Shown: piece by piece, positions 8,457 to 18,167 of the stretch | Position numbering within the stretch: position 1 is the stretch's first letter | Layout of the letters: each line of letters begins with the position of its first letter | Assembly: GCF_011612265.2 (NCBI RefSeq) | Contig: NZ_CP050134.2 | Coordinates: 1,984,001 to 2,048,000 of the forward strand | DNA length: 64,000 nt | Reading direction: 5' to 3' | From: Corynebacterium matruchotii | GTDB taxonomy: Bacteria; Actinomycetota; Actinomycetes; Mycobacteriales; Mycobacteriaceae | Program-made: the position numbers and the translations under genes | The notes under the pieces: generated by a model | The model's database searches: none | The model's input: the letters and a program-made list of their open reading frames with translations, nothing else | Told to the model about the DNA's origin: nothing

Positions 8457-11400
8457 CTATGACACGTTGGTGGTGGGTTCGGTCGTCCATTTCCCGGTAT
8501 CGAAAACGGGGCAAATAGGTTTCAGCTTGCAGGTAGCACACCGTGGGTTTCGTTGCGCCTGCAACTCTGGTCCCCGTAATGCCTGCAGTAAGTCGGGAAG
8601 TTGGTCTTCAAACTCGGCCAGCTGCTCCTCGGTTTTCGCGGCCTGGGTGATGGACCAAATATTTTTGGTGTCCTTTTCCGGGTAGACCAGGGTAGCACCG
8701 TCAACGGTCATGCCCGACTCTGTGGAGCGGGCAGTTCGAATCTTTGTGCCGTCGAAAACACCATGGTGCAGGATCAACTGGTAAGTGAGTAACTGGATAT
8801 GATCGGCTATCGTTTTTTCCGAGGGGTGATTGGTCCCCGATTTGAAATCAACGATGTGATAGTCGCCATCCATGGTTTTTTCCAGACGGTCAATGCGGCC
8901 TCTCAGCTTCATGCCTTCGGCAATGGTGACTTCAGCCTCTACCTCCACACCCACCTGTTCGAATATGTGCCGGTGAGTCTCGATCCACATTTTGGTGCGA
9001 TCCAACACGGTACGCCACGTGTCGAGCCGATGGGATCGCAACCAGATTGGGGCTGCGAGGATCTCCTGGTAGGCATCCATAATCTTTAGCCTGGCCACAT
9101 CCGAATCAACGTTTAACGCCACAGCCTCGGCGAAAGCGTGCAATAGCCTACCTCGCAATAACGGGAAGACGAGTTCTTCCTCCGTGAAGATTCGGGACAT
9201 AGTCGCCCGCAGCGGGCACGCCATACCCGCCTCAATCCTCGACGGCGATAACGAACTCACCGGCAACGACCTTGTGGTGCTAGGGCCGGCAATCCCCCAC
9301 CACTGATCCGGATGGGCGCCGGGGACACCAGCCTCGGCGAGGCGGGCCAACTGCCGAGCAGCCTGGTTTCGAGCTCGCTGCGTCTCATCAGGGTTGGTGA
9401 CCACACGCCGCAACTCCGCTACAATCGCAGGCGCGGACAACAGCCGGGTATAGGTGAGCGGATTATCCACATCGATCTGTTGCTCCCCAACCACGCGCTC
9501 CTGCGGCTCCCATGGATCCTCGGGGGAATCTGGTTGCATATAGTCCCGCACAAACCGGGACGGCTCCTGCGGCTCGGCGGCATCCGGGTCGTCGACAGCA
9601 GTGATAATGAGCGTGTTCGTGGCCCGACTTGTTGCCATGTGAAACAGCCGCCGCTCCTCCCGCAGCTGTTCCGTTACCCGCGCAATGGTGGTGCCGGGCG
9701 CAATGCCGTCGTCAATAAGGTCGACCAGTTCTTCCTGACCAAACAGCGTGCCCGTTTCGCTTAACGACGGCCAACTGTCCTCCTGCACCCCACAAATAAT
9801 CACAGTATGCCACTCCTGACCACTAGTAGCGTGGGCCGTCACAATGTTGACCGCATCCGGGACCACCAGTCGCCGATCTCGCACACCAGTGGGCAATTCC
9901 TGCTCCTCGATGTGGGTGATAAACGCATCAATAGTGGAATTAGGTCGACGCTCCACCCAGTCGCCTGCGGCGTCGAAAAGCGCCATGACCGCATCCAAGT
10001 CACGATCGGCTTGGGAGCCGGCGGCACCACCACGCATGCTCACCGCCGACAAGTGCTTATCCAGGTTGGTGGCAGACCAGATCTCCCACAACACTTCCTC
10101 CACGCTGCCGCCTTGCCTGCCTGCGGCGATAACCTGGCGAATGCGGCCTAAAATATCCTGCTCCCGATCCGTGAGGACCTGCTCCACCTCGGCGACCAAA
10201 CCGGGATCCGGCTCGGGTTCGAGCACCAGTTCGGATAGGACTTCCAGGGATCGGCGGGTAGGCGTCTGAAACGCAGCAGCCACGGCACCGGTGCGCCGAA
10301 GCTCCACCTGACGCAACCCCCGCAACAGGCGTCGTAAGGTAACAGCATCGGCGCCGCCGATAGGGCCCAGCGCAAGCTCTTCCAACTCGGCCAGCGTCAA
10401 ACCGTGGTGAACTGCACGCACCGCCAAAATCAGGGCGGATACGATGCGTTGCTGGCTGAGCACGATATCCGTCGGGTCGATGTGTACCGGAACCCCGGCG
10501 GCCAGAAGCGCGCGGCGAATCGGGGTAATCATGCCCACAGACCGCACAACCACGGCGATGTCCCGCCACTGCACATCATCAATCAGGCGGGCGCGCCGAA
10601 TCCGATCCGCAACAAATTCGAACATGTTTCCGGTCGAATCAGCCCGGTGGAAGTGCACACCGGGCGCGCCGGGGCGAGCCTGTACCCGGTACGACGTGTG
10701 TAACCGCAGCTCATGATCCACCGGGTGGTGCTGTAAAAATTGAGGTCGGGCGCCACGGAATCGGAATACCGACTGGTCAGGGTCGCCGGCGATCACCGCG
10801 AAATTTGCCTGGTCTATGAAGCGAGCCACGAGTTCCGCGGACTTGGGGTCAAGGTGCTGCGCGTCATCCACAATCACGGTGGAATAGGAAATCTCCGGCG
10901 GTACGTCGTGTTCCAAGGCCATGGATACGAGTTCCGAAGCACTCAAGGAATGCGTGCCGCCCAGGGACATAACCTGCTCGTATTCCCGGAGGAACTTGCC
11001 CGCAGCCACCCACATTGGTCGATGATGTTCCTCCCCCAAGCGTTCGAGGTCTTCAGGGCCAAGCCCGCGTTCCACGGTCCGCAGCAGAAAGTCACGCAAC
11101 CCCCGGGCGAACCCCACCATGACGATGCCGTCCCGGCACTCCTCCGGCCAGATAGTGATCGGCACCTGAGGCCCCTGCTCTTGCTGTCCCTCCCCGGTGA
11201 GCTCGCTATGGCCTTGAAGTAATTCCCGAATCACGGCATCCTGCTCAGCGCCGGTAATCAGCCGGAGTTTCTCGTCCCGCATGCGCCGAAGCAGGGCGAA
11301 AGCCAGGGAGTGCACCGACCGGACCATGGTGCCAGCCGATTTATAGTGTGAGGTAGCGACGCGCGCCACAATGCCTCTACGTAACCGCGATGCGGCCTGC

Positions 11401-11714
11401 TTCGACGCCGCCACAATGAGAATCCGTTCCGGGTCCTCCCCTGCCTCAATTCGACGCGCAACCGTATCCAATAACAAGCTAGTAACCCCGGAACCGGCTG
11501 GTCCGGTCAACCGCCATGTGCCGCGTTCCGCGTGGTAAAGGTCATTATCCCAATCCCGGCGCGGATTCTCGGCGTGGCGACGCACCAGCCGAACCGTGAG
11601 TTTGGGGGTTTCCATTTTTCCCGGGATTGGCGGCTGGGACTCGGCGGCTTGGTCTGTGGAAGAGTGCGTGGGGTCGGTGAGGTCAGGGGAAGTCATAACT
11701 TTAGATTGTGCCAT
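8457..11714 (-). CDS. adnA: AdnA subunit of the AdnAB helicase-nuclease, with degenerate P-loop
   Basis: Partner of AdnB in break resection. An N-terminal UvrD-like domain is followed by a RecB-type nuclease with GRIDRLEKT, VDFKSG and QLLTYQ, and an iron-sulphur arrangement: Cys in GMACPLRA before the nuclease core and CATCKLKPIC after it. The Walker A reads GPAGSGVT (about residues 70-77), with Val where the catalytic Lys should be, and the Walker B is VDDAQ rather than DExQ. Motor activity of this subunit is therefore doubtful, while the nuclease looks intact. The ATG at 11714 overlaps the upstream gene by 14 bases; a second ATG six codons later is possible, and the first 30-odd residues are low complexity. 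Length 1085 residues agrees with the family. Confidence 0.93.
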   Translation of the reverse strand: MAQSKVMTSPDLTDPTHSSTDQAAESQPPIPGKMETPKLTVRLVRRHAENPRRDWDNDLYHAERGTWRLTGPAGSGVTSLLLDTVARRIEAGEDPERILIVAASKQAASRLRRGIVARVATSHYKSAGTMVRSVHSLAFALLRRMRDEKLRLITGAEQDAVIRELLQGHSELTGEGQQEQGPQVPITIWPEECRDGIVMVGFARGLRDFLLRTVERGLGPEDLERLGEEHHRPMWVAAGKFLREYEQVMSLGGTHSLSASELVSMALEHDVPPEISYSTVIVDDAQHLDPKSAELVARFIDQANFAVIAGDPDQSVFRFRGARPQFLQHHPVDHELRLHTSYRVQARPGAPGVHFHRADSTGNMFEFVADRIRRARLIDDVQWRDIAVVVRSVGMITPIRRALLAAGVPVHIDPTDIVLSQQRIVSALILAVRAVHHGLTLAELEELALGPIGGADAVTLRRLLRGLRQVELRRTGAVAAAFQTPTRRSLEVLSELVLEPEPDPGLVAEVEQVLTDREQDILGRIRQVIAAGRQGGSVEEVLWEIWSATNLDKHLSAVSMRGGAAGSQADRDLDAVMALFDAAGDWVERRPNSTIDAFITHIEEQELPTGVRDRRLVVPDAVNIVTAHATSGQEWHTVIICGVQEDSWPSLSETGTLFGQEELVDLIDDGIAPGTTIARVTEQLREERRLFHMATSRATNTLIITAVDDPDAAEPQEPSRFVRDYMQPDSPEDPWEPQERVVGEQQIDVDNPLTYTRLLSAPAIVAELRRVVTNPDETQRARNQAARQLARLAEAGVPGAHPDQWWGIAGPSTTRSLPVSSLSPSRIEAGMACPLRATMSRIFTEEELVFPLLRGRLLHAFAEAVALNVDSDVARLKIMDAYQEILAAPIWLRSHRLDTWRTVLDRTKMWIETHRHIFEQVGVEVEAEVTIAEGMKLRGRIDRLEKTMDGDYHIVDFKSGTNHPSEKTIADHIQLLTYQLILHHGVFDGTKIRTARSTESGMTVDGATLVYPEKDTKNIWSITQAAKTEEQLAEFEDQLPDLLQALRGPELQAQRNPRCATCKLKPICPVFDTGKWTTEPTTNVS

Positions 11715-12726
11715 GTCGTTGCGACATGTATGCCATGATGGTGTGGCACACCAGACCTAGATTAGTACCTGAGTTCGAAGAGGCACCGGGGTGTAGGGCA
11801 TGAACATAGAGTCGGTAAAGCAGTCCTCGCAATATGAGCTGTTCCAATGCCGCCACGTGTCGGAATCGTTCAATCACACTCACATCTACCACGTTCATCA
11901 GTAACGCATCAACCAATGCCAGTGCTGCCGTATAGCCATAAGGGTGGGCTACCCCCACCACATCGGTTACCGCCGGCATGCGATCCCCGGCATATACCGT
12001 GGTGGCAAACATGTCCGCGTGTGTTACCTGATTCGGCAGCGCATTATTATTGATGTCTACCAGGGGTTGCATCAGTTTACGAATCTGTGGCATCCATTCC
12101 GCCACCGTCTCATGGGTTGGGTCTTTGGGGTCTAACACCACTAGATCATGTTCCTCCCGCCAGGCCGCATGATCTGCTACTGAAAATATGTCCTTCCGAT
12201 CAATCAGGTGAAAGCTGTCAGGAATAGTTATTTGAGCCAGCGCCTTGTCTAGCCGCAGGGCTGCCGCAATGGTTTCGTCCCCCCGCCACCCTAATTCTCC
12301 CGGCACGAAAACGGATGCCCGCCACCCAGCATTGATAAATCGACCATCGGTAGTGCGCACCGGGGCTACGATGCGTACCCCATCAACCTTCAGGTTTTCC
12401 CGTAACCGCGATGACCAGGCGGCACGATCCGGGTGGATGACCGGGATTAACACTATATTTTGTACTAACCAACCATAATCCCAGGGCGATCCCAGTCGTT
12501 TTGCCGAAGAGGTAGCGTCCACATGAAAGGAATCACGAACATGATCGGGCAATGCTGCGGGATCGCGGGAGAGGAAACCGCCGTGCGCTGCTCCACTGCA
12601 GGTTGATACCCCAGGTGTTTGGTGTTGCGGTTCACGGTAATTGGTATTGGTGATGAGTTCTAATTGGGGTCGTGTGTGTGGTGTTAGGGGTTGGGGAGGG
12701 TGAGGGTGATGATCGTTGTATGTCAT
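11701..12726 (-). CDS. TIGR02569-like protein with kinase (aminoglycoside phosphotransferase) fold
   Basis: 341 residues. The stretch VTHADMFATTVYAG followed by TDVVGVAHPYGYTAALALVD resembles the catalytic HxD loop and following acid of phosphotransferase-fold proteins and fits the actinobacterial TIGR02569 family, whose substrate is unknown. The first 50 residues are His/Pro/Thr-rich and unlike an enzyme core; homology probably starts near ALPDHVRDSF, so a later start is possible. No ribosome binding site precedes the ATG; TATGCT six bases upstream would suit a leaderless transcript. Its 3' end overlaps adnA by 14 bases, suggesting it heads the adnA-adnB operon. Family assignment is moderately certain; function is not known. 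Confidence 0.65.
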   Translation of the reverse strand: MTYNDHHPHPPQPLTPHTRPQLELITNTNYREPQHQTPGVSTCSGAAHGGFLSRDPAALPDHVRDSFHVDATSSAKRLGSPWDYGWLVQNIVLIPVIHPDRAAWSSRLRENLKVDGVRIVAPVRTTDGRFINAGWRASVFVPGELGWRGDETIAAALRLDKALAQITIPDSFHLIDRKDIFSVADHAAWREEHDLVVLDPKDPTHETVAEWMPQIRKLMQPLVDINNNALPNQVTHADMFATTVYAGDRMPAVTDVVGVAHPYGYTAALALVDALLMNVVDVSVIERFRHVAALEQLILRGLLYRLYVHALHPGASSNSGTNLGLVCHTIMAYMSQRHGTI

Positions 12727-13078
12727 GGTGTAAGCATAAGGCCCAGTACCATAAAAACCCGGCTTTAGCAGCGCAATGTCGGAAAGAAGTTCTGGTTGGC
12801 GACACAGGAATGAGGGTTTTCGCTATAAAAATATGGTCGCCATATTTGTGGGTTATGAAGTTGGGCTCATGATGCCCTAGCGTAAACCCATCGGTTGACA
12901 GTTTTGCGGGTCTTCCAATGTTCGAACCCGAATCTGATGAAGGAATAAGGCGATGTGGTGAATGCTAGCCGTCCAGCGATCATGCAGTGGCTGGTGAATG
13001 CGCCGGTAAGTGCCTAGCTGGTGACGGGTCATGGTGGTAGTAGCTGCGGCATTGGCTAAGCGGTAACCCGGCGGTAAA

Positions 13079-13148
13079 GGTGAAAGCTCCACTTCCACCG
13101 CAATCTGGTCATAGACCTACAGCATCGTCCAAAAGTGGAGCTTTCACC
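13079..13148. repeat. AAAGCTCC palindrome, element 4 (62 bp core)
   Basis: Perfect 16-bp arms: GGTGAAAGCTCCACTT (13079-13094) and AAGTGGAGCTTTCACC (13133-13148). Pairing extends outside the family core (GGTG with CACC), so structure rather than fixed sequence is kept. Core to core spans 13083-13144. Confidence 0.85.
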
Positions 13149-13218
13149 CTGCGGGCTTCATGGGTTTCTTGCCAAAATCGCCAACCAGAGGCATCGACGC
13201 AGGCCTTTTATTAGCGTC

Positions 13219-13280
13219 AAAGCTCCGATTTCGTACCGGAAGGCCCCGGAATCTCTTGTCTGAGTTGGAAGTGGAGCTTT
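13219..13280. repeat. AAAGCTCC palindrome, element 5 (62 bp class)
   Basis: Nine-bp arms CAAAGCTCC (13218-13226) and GGAGCTTTG (13273-13281). The left arm departs from the family after the core (GATTTC for ACTTCC). Confidence 0.65.
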
Positions 13281-13394
13281 GGAAAACTCTTGGCCCCCGA
13301 AAAACCGTGGAGAATGCATGAGCTGTCTCGGCGATCCCTCGTTATGTCCTGTTATGTCCTGGGCCAATGGCATACCGCCCATCCCGCCCCGACC

Positions 13395-13469
13395 GAAAGC
13401 TCCACTTCTGCCGAGCAATCAGAGTCGACGAGGACTTCATAAAGATGCGGAGGCAGAAGTGGAGCTTTC
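13395..13469. repeat. AAAGCTCC palindrome, element 6 (73 bp core)
   Basis: Perfect 18-bp arms: GAAAGCTCCACTTCTGCC (13395-13412) and GGCAGAAGTGGAGCTTTC (13452-13469). One of the best-paired copies; it lies 27 bases beyond the stop of the DUF3152 gene. Confidence 0.85.
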
Positions 13470-13495
13470 ATGCATGGCGTGCCGTAGCGGAACCA

Positions 13496-14782
13496 TTATT
13501 GTTGCGGGTATGGCCAGGGATTGGTCACGCACACCAGGCCATCGTCCTTGTACACCTCTTGCGAGTCGATCTTATAAAGCTCCGTATTGCTCACGCTCAG
13601 GGTCTGTTGCATCATGATTGGTGCCGGTTTCCCTTGGCCCCCACAGGGCTCGTGGTTGGCATACCCAATTCCGTGACCCACCTCATGGTTAAGTAGGTAT
13701 TGCCGATAGCTGCCCAAATCTCCCTGGAACGTGGTGGCGCCCCGCACCCATCGGGACTCGTTAATCACCACCCGATTCCCTTCGGAGGAGAAACATGATG
13801 TTTCCATGGCAATATCGGTGCCACAGTTTTTATGGGTGGTCTCTACGCTGGTCAGTTGGATCCGTAAATCCGGCTTTAAATCCGATGTTTCAGAAATGTG
13901 TTCGAAGCGAAAATCCTTGTCATGAGTCCAGCCTTTCACATTAGTCAAGGTGGCATCAACCATGGTGGCGAAGGCATCATCACCACCATAGGCCGCCGTG
14001 TCTACCCCGTTTTCCACCTCGATCACATATTTGAAGGTTTTCTTCTTTCCTTCACCGGACTGCGCCCCAGGAGTACCCACAACCCGATAGGTACCGTCCC
14101 CAGTCAGGGTGAAGTTTCCGCCGGCCGGCAATTCCGTAGGCGGCAGCTTTGGGAAGGGAGTTTTCGCTGGATCGGGTCCTTCCTTCCCTGTGGGTTTAGC
14201 TGTTTGGGTTGCCACAGCTCGACCAACTGTATCGAGCTGTTCCTGACTGCTTGATGAAGAGGCAACATCAATGAGTACCCAAGCAGTAACGATCGTCAAT
14301 AGCGGGATTGCGTAAGCTCGCCAACCATAGGCTGACACGAATTTTTTAATCACCTGAATGATCGAACTGTTCTTCAGACGTTGCCCAAGAGTCCCCGCAG
14401 AATTAGGCCTAGAGTTATTGGCACGCTGACCCCGCGGCATTCGGCCCGGGGCAGCACCATTTGATGACGATCGTTCTGATGTGGTGGCGCCACGTCGGGA
14501 AGACCTTCCTGGCGCGGCATGATTCATGGGATTCGCCACCCCGGATTGCCCGTGTCGACCCTGCTGCCTAGGACGCGTCCTGTCGTCACCGTTATCTCGC
14601 CGTGCCTGAGTAGCGACATACGCTCTGTCTTCATACTGTTCGCCACCATAATGACCATTGTTGTAGTGGCCATCACCATAACGATTGTCGTCATAGTTAC
14701 CGTACTGGTCGTACTCGTAGCCGGTGTAGTCGTCGTAATGATCGTAATCAGCGTCGTCGTCGAATTGGTTTCGTGTATTCAC
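13496..14782 (-). CDS. DUF3152 membrane-anchored zinc metallopeptidase-like protein
   Basis: 428 residues. The N-terminus (1-60) is rich in Tyr, Asp and Gly, then a basic Arg/Gly segment, then one membrane helix around residues 158-176 (AIPLLTIVTAWVLIDVAS), leaving an extracytoplasmic domain. That domain ends with HEVGHGIGYANH at about residue 366, a full HExxHxxGxxH zinc motif, and carries cysteines likely to form disulphides. This matches the DUF3152 family (M. tuberculosis Rv3207c position). Substrate is unknown; the metzincin-like motif predicts protease activity on the outer face of the membrane. The acidic Tyr-rich head may be a protein interaction or localisation segment. No gene lies between it and DUF3107, where mycobacteria carry the fatty-acid regulator fasR. 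Confidence 0.85.
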   Translation of the reverse strand: MNTRNQFDDDADYDHYDDYTGYEYDQYGNYDDNRYGDGHYNNGHYGGEQYEDRAYVATQARRDNGDDRTRPRQQGRHGQSGVANPMNHAAPGRSSRRGATTSERSSSNGAAPGRMPRGQRANNSRPNSAGTLGQRLKNSSIIQVIKKFVSAYGWRAYAIPLLTIVTAWVLIDVASSSSSQEQLDTVGRAVATQTAKPTGKEGPDPAKTPFPKLPPTELPAGGNFTLTGDGTYRVVGTPGAQSGEGKKKTFKYVIEVENGVDTAAYGGDDAFATMVDATLTNVKGWTHDKDFRFEHISETSDLKPDLRIQLTSVETTHKNCGTDIAMETSCFSSEGNRVVINESRWVRGATTFQGDLGSYRQYLLNHEVGHGIGYANHEPCGGQGKPAPIMMQQTLSVSNTELYKIDSQEVYKDDGLVCVTNPWPYPQQ

Positions 14783-14902
14783 AGCTGGGTGCCTAATTCT
14801 TGCGGGATAACATGGGAAATAGCAGGTAAGGTAGTGGACACGGTAGAACGTGCGGGTCGACGCACCCGTAAAATGGATGCGCCTTTGAGGTTGGTTGAGC
14901 CG

Positions 14903-15130
14903 TTAGGCCCCAGCAAACCCAACCTGACGGGTGGTGGCAGAGCCGATTTCAACATAGGCGATACGCTCATTGCGCACGAGGTATCGACTGCCTTTGTCGT
15001 CCTCTAGTTCCAGTACCCCCTTACTGTTATTGAGAGCCGCCGCGATTTTAGTGGACATAAGCTCGCGGGATTCTGTAGAGGTGATGACCAATTCCCTAGG
15101 GGAATCGGAAAAACCAATTTTGATATCCAT
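14903..15130 (-). CDS. DUF3107 family small protein
   Basis: 75 residues starting MDIKIGFSDSPRELVI and ending with the Gly/Ala tail VGFAGA, typical of the DUF3107 family (M. tuberculosis Rv3208A). Predicted soluble, compact alpha/beta protein; function unknown. The ATG at 15130 follows AGGAGAAATAAC, a good ribosome binding site. It is transcribed divergently from the RNA helicase gene and lies 120 bases upstream of the DUF3152 gene. Confidence 0.85.
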   Translation of the reverse strand: MDIKIGFSDSPRELVITSTESRELMSTKIAAALNNSKGVLELEDDKGSRYLVRNERIAYVEIGSATTRQVGFAGA

Positions 15131-15419
15131 GTTATTTCTCCTGATTATGGTGAGATTATTTTATGGTTATTGTGTGTCTTATGCCTATGATGGCAACAGC
15201 ACACACGTTTTAATAATTTTAAACGCACCTTATTTTAGACTCACGCGGTAAAAGTCTTGAATACCCATACCAATATAGAGTCTAAAAAATTTAGATAACC
15301 TCAATAAAAGAACATTTGTTACTAGTATATGCGCATGTAATCCCTAATTTTTACCGGTTATTTATTGCAGAATCAAGTGTGACACTGAATATTTATCTGT
15401 TTCGGCTAGACTTGTGAAG

Positions 15420-16826
15420 GTGTCTTCCAACAAAGATCAGCCCACATTTTTCGAGCTCGGAGTGGCGATAGAAATCACCAATGCGCTGGCGCAACAAGGG
15501 ATTATTCATACCTTCGCTATCCAAGAACAAACACTACCCATTGCGCTTGATGGCCGGGATATTATCGGCCAGGCACGCACTGGCATGGGAAAAACCTATG
15601 GTTTCGGAATTCCCCTGCTAGATAGGGTTTTTGATGCTGCTGATATTGCGGAATTAGATGGCACCCCCCGTGCCCTTGTGGTTACCCCCACTCGGGAGTT
15701 AGCGATCCAGGTCAGCACTGATCTGACCAAAGCCGCCATGTTTACCCCCATTCGCGTAACCACTGTATATGGTGGCCGCCCTATCGACGAGCAACGAGCT
15801 GTGCTTGACGACGGTGTAGATGTCGTGGTCGGCACCCCTGGGAGGCTCTTGGACCTGCATAAGCGGGGAATATTGCGTCTCGATCATGTGGCTATCCTCG
15901 TGTTGGATGAGGCTGATGAAATGTTGGATTTAGGCTTCTTTCCGGACGTCGAAAAGCTGCTGGCAGCACTGACACATCGACATCAGACCATGCTGTTTTC
16001 CGCGACCATGCCGGGGCCGGTGTTGACGTTGGCGCGGGAGTTCTTGCACCAGCCAGTGCATATTCGGGCGGAAAATGTGGATGCACCGCAGACGCATACC
16101 ACCACTAATCAGGTGGTATTCCAGTCGCATCACTTGGATAAAAAGGCGACATGTGCCAAGATTCTTCAAGCCAATAATCGGGGAAAAACCATTATTTTTG
16201 CCCGAACAAAGCGCAGTGCCGCTGATCTTGCCACCGACTTGGCAAAGCGAGGGTTTTCCGTGGGGGCGGTGCATGGGGATCTGGGTCAGGCAGCCCGGGA
16301 AACGTCCCTGAATGCATTCCGGGCCAATCGGGTTGACATCTTGGTGGCCACTGATGTCGCCGCCCGCGGCATTGATGTTGATGATGTGACTCATGTGATT
16401 AATTTTCAGACCCCGGATGACCCAATGACCTATGTCCATCGCATCGGACGCACCGGTAGAGCTGGCCATTCCGGAACAGCGGTCACGTTAGTTGGTTATG
16501 ATGAGCTGCAAAAATGGCGAATTATTAATGATGAGCTGCAATTAGATAACCCCGAACCACCACCATGGTTTAGCACTTCTCCAGAATTATTTAGCGCCCT
16601 CGACATTCCTGAAGACGCAACGGATACAATCGGGGCGAGCAAGCGTGTTTACGGGCTCGGCCCTGGGGCCGGTTTAGCTAAACCGCGAGGTGCCCGCAAT
16701 GCACGAGGCGCCCAGAGCGGTCGAAACCAGCGTTCTGGTGATTCCCGTCGTACTCACGGATCCCGGTCGTATAATAACCATTCCCACAATAATTCCCGTG
16801 GTAATTCCCGCACCACCAGGAGGTAA
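15420..16826 (+). CDS. rhlE: DEAD-box RNA helicase, RhlE/DeaD type
   Basis: ATP-dependent RNA unwinding, probably in RNA turnover, ribosome assembly or cold response. All core motifs are present: Q motif, AQARTGMGKT, PTRELAIQV, GTPGRLLDL, VLDEADEMLDLGF, SATMPG, then in domain 2 TIIFARTKRSA, DVAARGIDVDDV and HRIGRTGRAG. A basic Arg/Gly/Asn/His-rich tail (last about 50 residues) should bind RNA. Two in-frame GTG codons (15414 and 15420) are candidates; TAGACT at 15407-15412 is placed seven bases before 15420, which suits a leaderless transcript starting at that GTG. About 468 residues. The downstream membrane gene overlaps by one base. Confidence 0.9.
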   Translation: MSSNKDQPTFFELGVAIEITNALAQQGIIHTFAIQEQTLPIALDGRDIIGQARTGMGKTYGFGIPLLDRVFDAADIAELDGTPRALVVTPTRELAIQVSTDLTKAAMFTPIRVTTVYGGRPIDEQRAVLDDGVDVVVGTPGRLLDLHKRGILRLDHVAILVLDEADEMLDLGFFPDVEKLLAALTHRHQTMLFSATMPGPVLTLAREFLHQPVHIRAENVDAPQTHTTTNQVVFQSHHLDKKATCAKILQANNRGKTIIFARTKRSAADLATDLAKRGFSVGAVHGDLGQAARETSLNAFRANRVDILVATDVAARGIDVDDVTHVINFQTPDDPMTYVHRIGRTGRAGHSGTAVTLVGYDELQKWRIINDELQLDNPEPPPWFSTSPELFSALDIPEDATDTIGASKRVYGLGPGAGLAKPRGARNARGAQSGRNQRSGDSRRTHGSRSYNNHSHNNSRGNSRTTRR

Positions 16827-18157
16827 TGACACCGATGCCGACCGAGGTTCTATCCAATGATTCCATACCACCGCAATCATCCGAAGCCATAACGCCAAAG
16901 GCAAAGGCAGTGGCTACGCCTCTCACCCCTGTTCTGCAGCGTAGCCGCCGCGATTGGATTGCTTGTGGTGTCATCGCCACTGTCGCCATCCTCGGGGTGT
17001 TAGGGGTGTTCCTCACCGCACCGATTAGAAATTCCACCCTGACCGTGGCAAACACCGACTACACCGAGGGCGCCCAAATCCCGTTGATCGGCGAAACCTA
17101 CCATGAAGCGTGGCGGGCTCCTGCCGACAGCATTAATCACGCCCCGTTAGCGCTCAATGGGCTGGTGATTTCTACAAATCAGGGTGATGATAGCACCACA
17201 ATCCAGGCCCTGGATGCATCCAATGGTGCCGTGGTGTGGACCTATACCAGGGATGTGCCGTTGTGCTCACTCAGTAAAGCCTGGAACACGATAGTGGCGG
17301 ATTTCCGAACGGGAGTTGGGTGTGGTGATGTCGTGTCTATTAATTCCACTAGTGGCACCTACCACTCCACTCGATCATCACTAGCATCCACGGATGTTGT
17401 TCCTATTAGTTCGAATGATCGGGTAGGCATTGTATCCCAGGAACGGGTGGAATTATGGCGCAGCGACCTCGTGCGCACCGTGGAATATGGTGACGTTCCC
17501 GCCAAAGCGGAACCCGCACAACAGCCTCACGAGGAATGTGAGATTTCTTCAGCTTTGACCCGCCAAGAACTGTTAGCTGTGGTAGAGGCTTGCCCCGGTG
17601 AAGACAACACATACGAATATGTTCGACTGCAAAAAACCACACCAGAAGAATCCCGAAAGCCCGAAATTTCTTCCGATATTGCACTCCCCGGCACCGGAAA
17701 TGAAATCGTAGCGATTGGCGAAAGCGCGGTGGCGCTGTATTCACCCGAACGCTCCAGCATTATGACTTACAACACCAAGGGGCAAATGACGCATGAACAT
17801 GCGGTTTCGGAATCCCCATTGGTGCATGATCACAAGGGTGTCTTTGGGGCGCAGGTAGCTGATCTACCACATAATATGACGTGGTTTGATGGTAAACGGC
17901 TCTACCTGTTTTTGCCTAGCACGATGACGGTGTCCCAAGAGTTTGACGATGCCATAGGCACGGGGATAGCCCTGTCCGAGCAGCTGATCTATCCTACGGA
18001 ATCTGGTCTGAATGTAGCGGATTGGGATACTGGAAAAGTTATTCGAAAAATTTCTGTTGACCGGAATGGGTATTCCGGACCGGTATCCTTAGGGTTTACG
18101 GGAAATACAATTATCGAAAAACGGGGGAATGAGTTAGTAGGTTTACTGCCTTTCTAG
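16826..18157 (+). CDS. Membrane-anchored PQQ-like beta-propeller protein, Rv3212-like
   Basis: 443 residues. One membrane helix near residues 46-66 (WIACGVIATVAILGVLGVFL), then an extracytoplasmic domain with repeated short beta stretches including TIQALDASNGAVVWTY, a typical PQQ-propeller blade. Four or more cysteines may pair outside. Position after the rhlE helicase matches Rv3212, whose function is unknown. AGGAGG at 16818-16823 stands two bases before the ATG at 16826 and 11 bases before a second ATG at 16835, so the start is uncertain by three residues. Translation is likely coupled to the helicase (TAATG overlap). Its end lies 10 bases from the convergent membrane gene. Confidence 0.75.
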   Translation: MTPMPTEVLSNDSIPPQSSEAITPKAKAVATPLTPVLQRSRRDWIACGVIATVAILGVLGVFLTAPIRNSTLTVANTDYTEGAQIPLIGETYHEAWRAPADSINHAPLALNGLVISTNQGDDSTTIQALDASNGAVVWTYTRDVPLCSLSKAWNTIVADFRTGVGCGDVVSINSTSGTYHSTRSSLASTDVVPISSNDRVGIVSQERVELWRSDLVRTVEYGDVPAKAEPAQQPHEECEISSALTRQELLAVVEACPGEDNTYEYVRLQKTTPEESRKPEISSDIALPGTGNEIVAIGESAVALYSPERSSIMTYNTKGQMTHEHAVSESPLVHDHKGVFGAQVADLPHNMTWFDGKRLYLFLPSTMTVSQEFDDAIGTGIALSEQLIYPTESGLNVADWDTGKVIRKISVDRNGYSGPVSLGFTGNTIIEKRGNELVGLLPF

Positions 18158-18167
18158 TGGCATTGGC

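Larger units (their letters stand above)
12727..13495. other. Intergenic region carrying three palindromes
   Basis: No convincing gene. It contains elements 4-6 of the AAAGCTCC family, which occupy 13079-13469 just beyond the 3' end of the DUF3152 gene. Short open frames here run through the palindromes and lack ribosome binding sites. Confidence 0.5.

Noticed and set aside
10301..10320. Palindrome arm inside adnA
   Set aside because: Single AAGCTCCAC match in coding sequence without a partner at 62 or 73 bp.
12877..13098. 73-codon minus-strand frame
   Set aside because: It begins in a palindrome arm and shows no domain.
13079..13469. CRISPR array or integron attC cluster made by the three palindromes
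   Set aside because: Spacing is irregular, spacer lengths vary, there are no cas or integrase genes, and arms do not match attC boxes.
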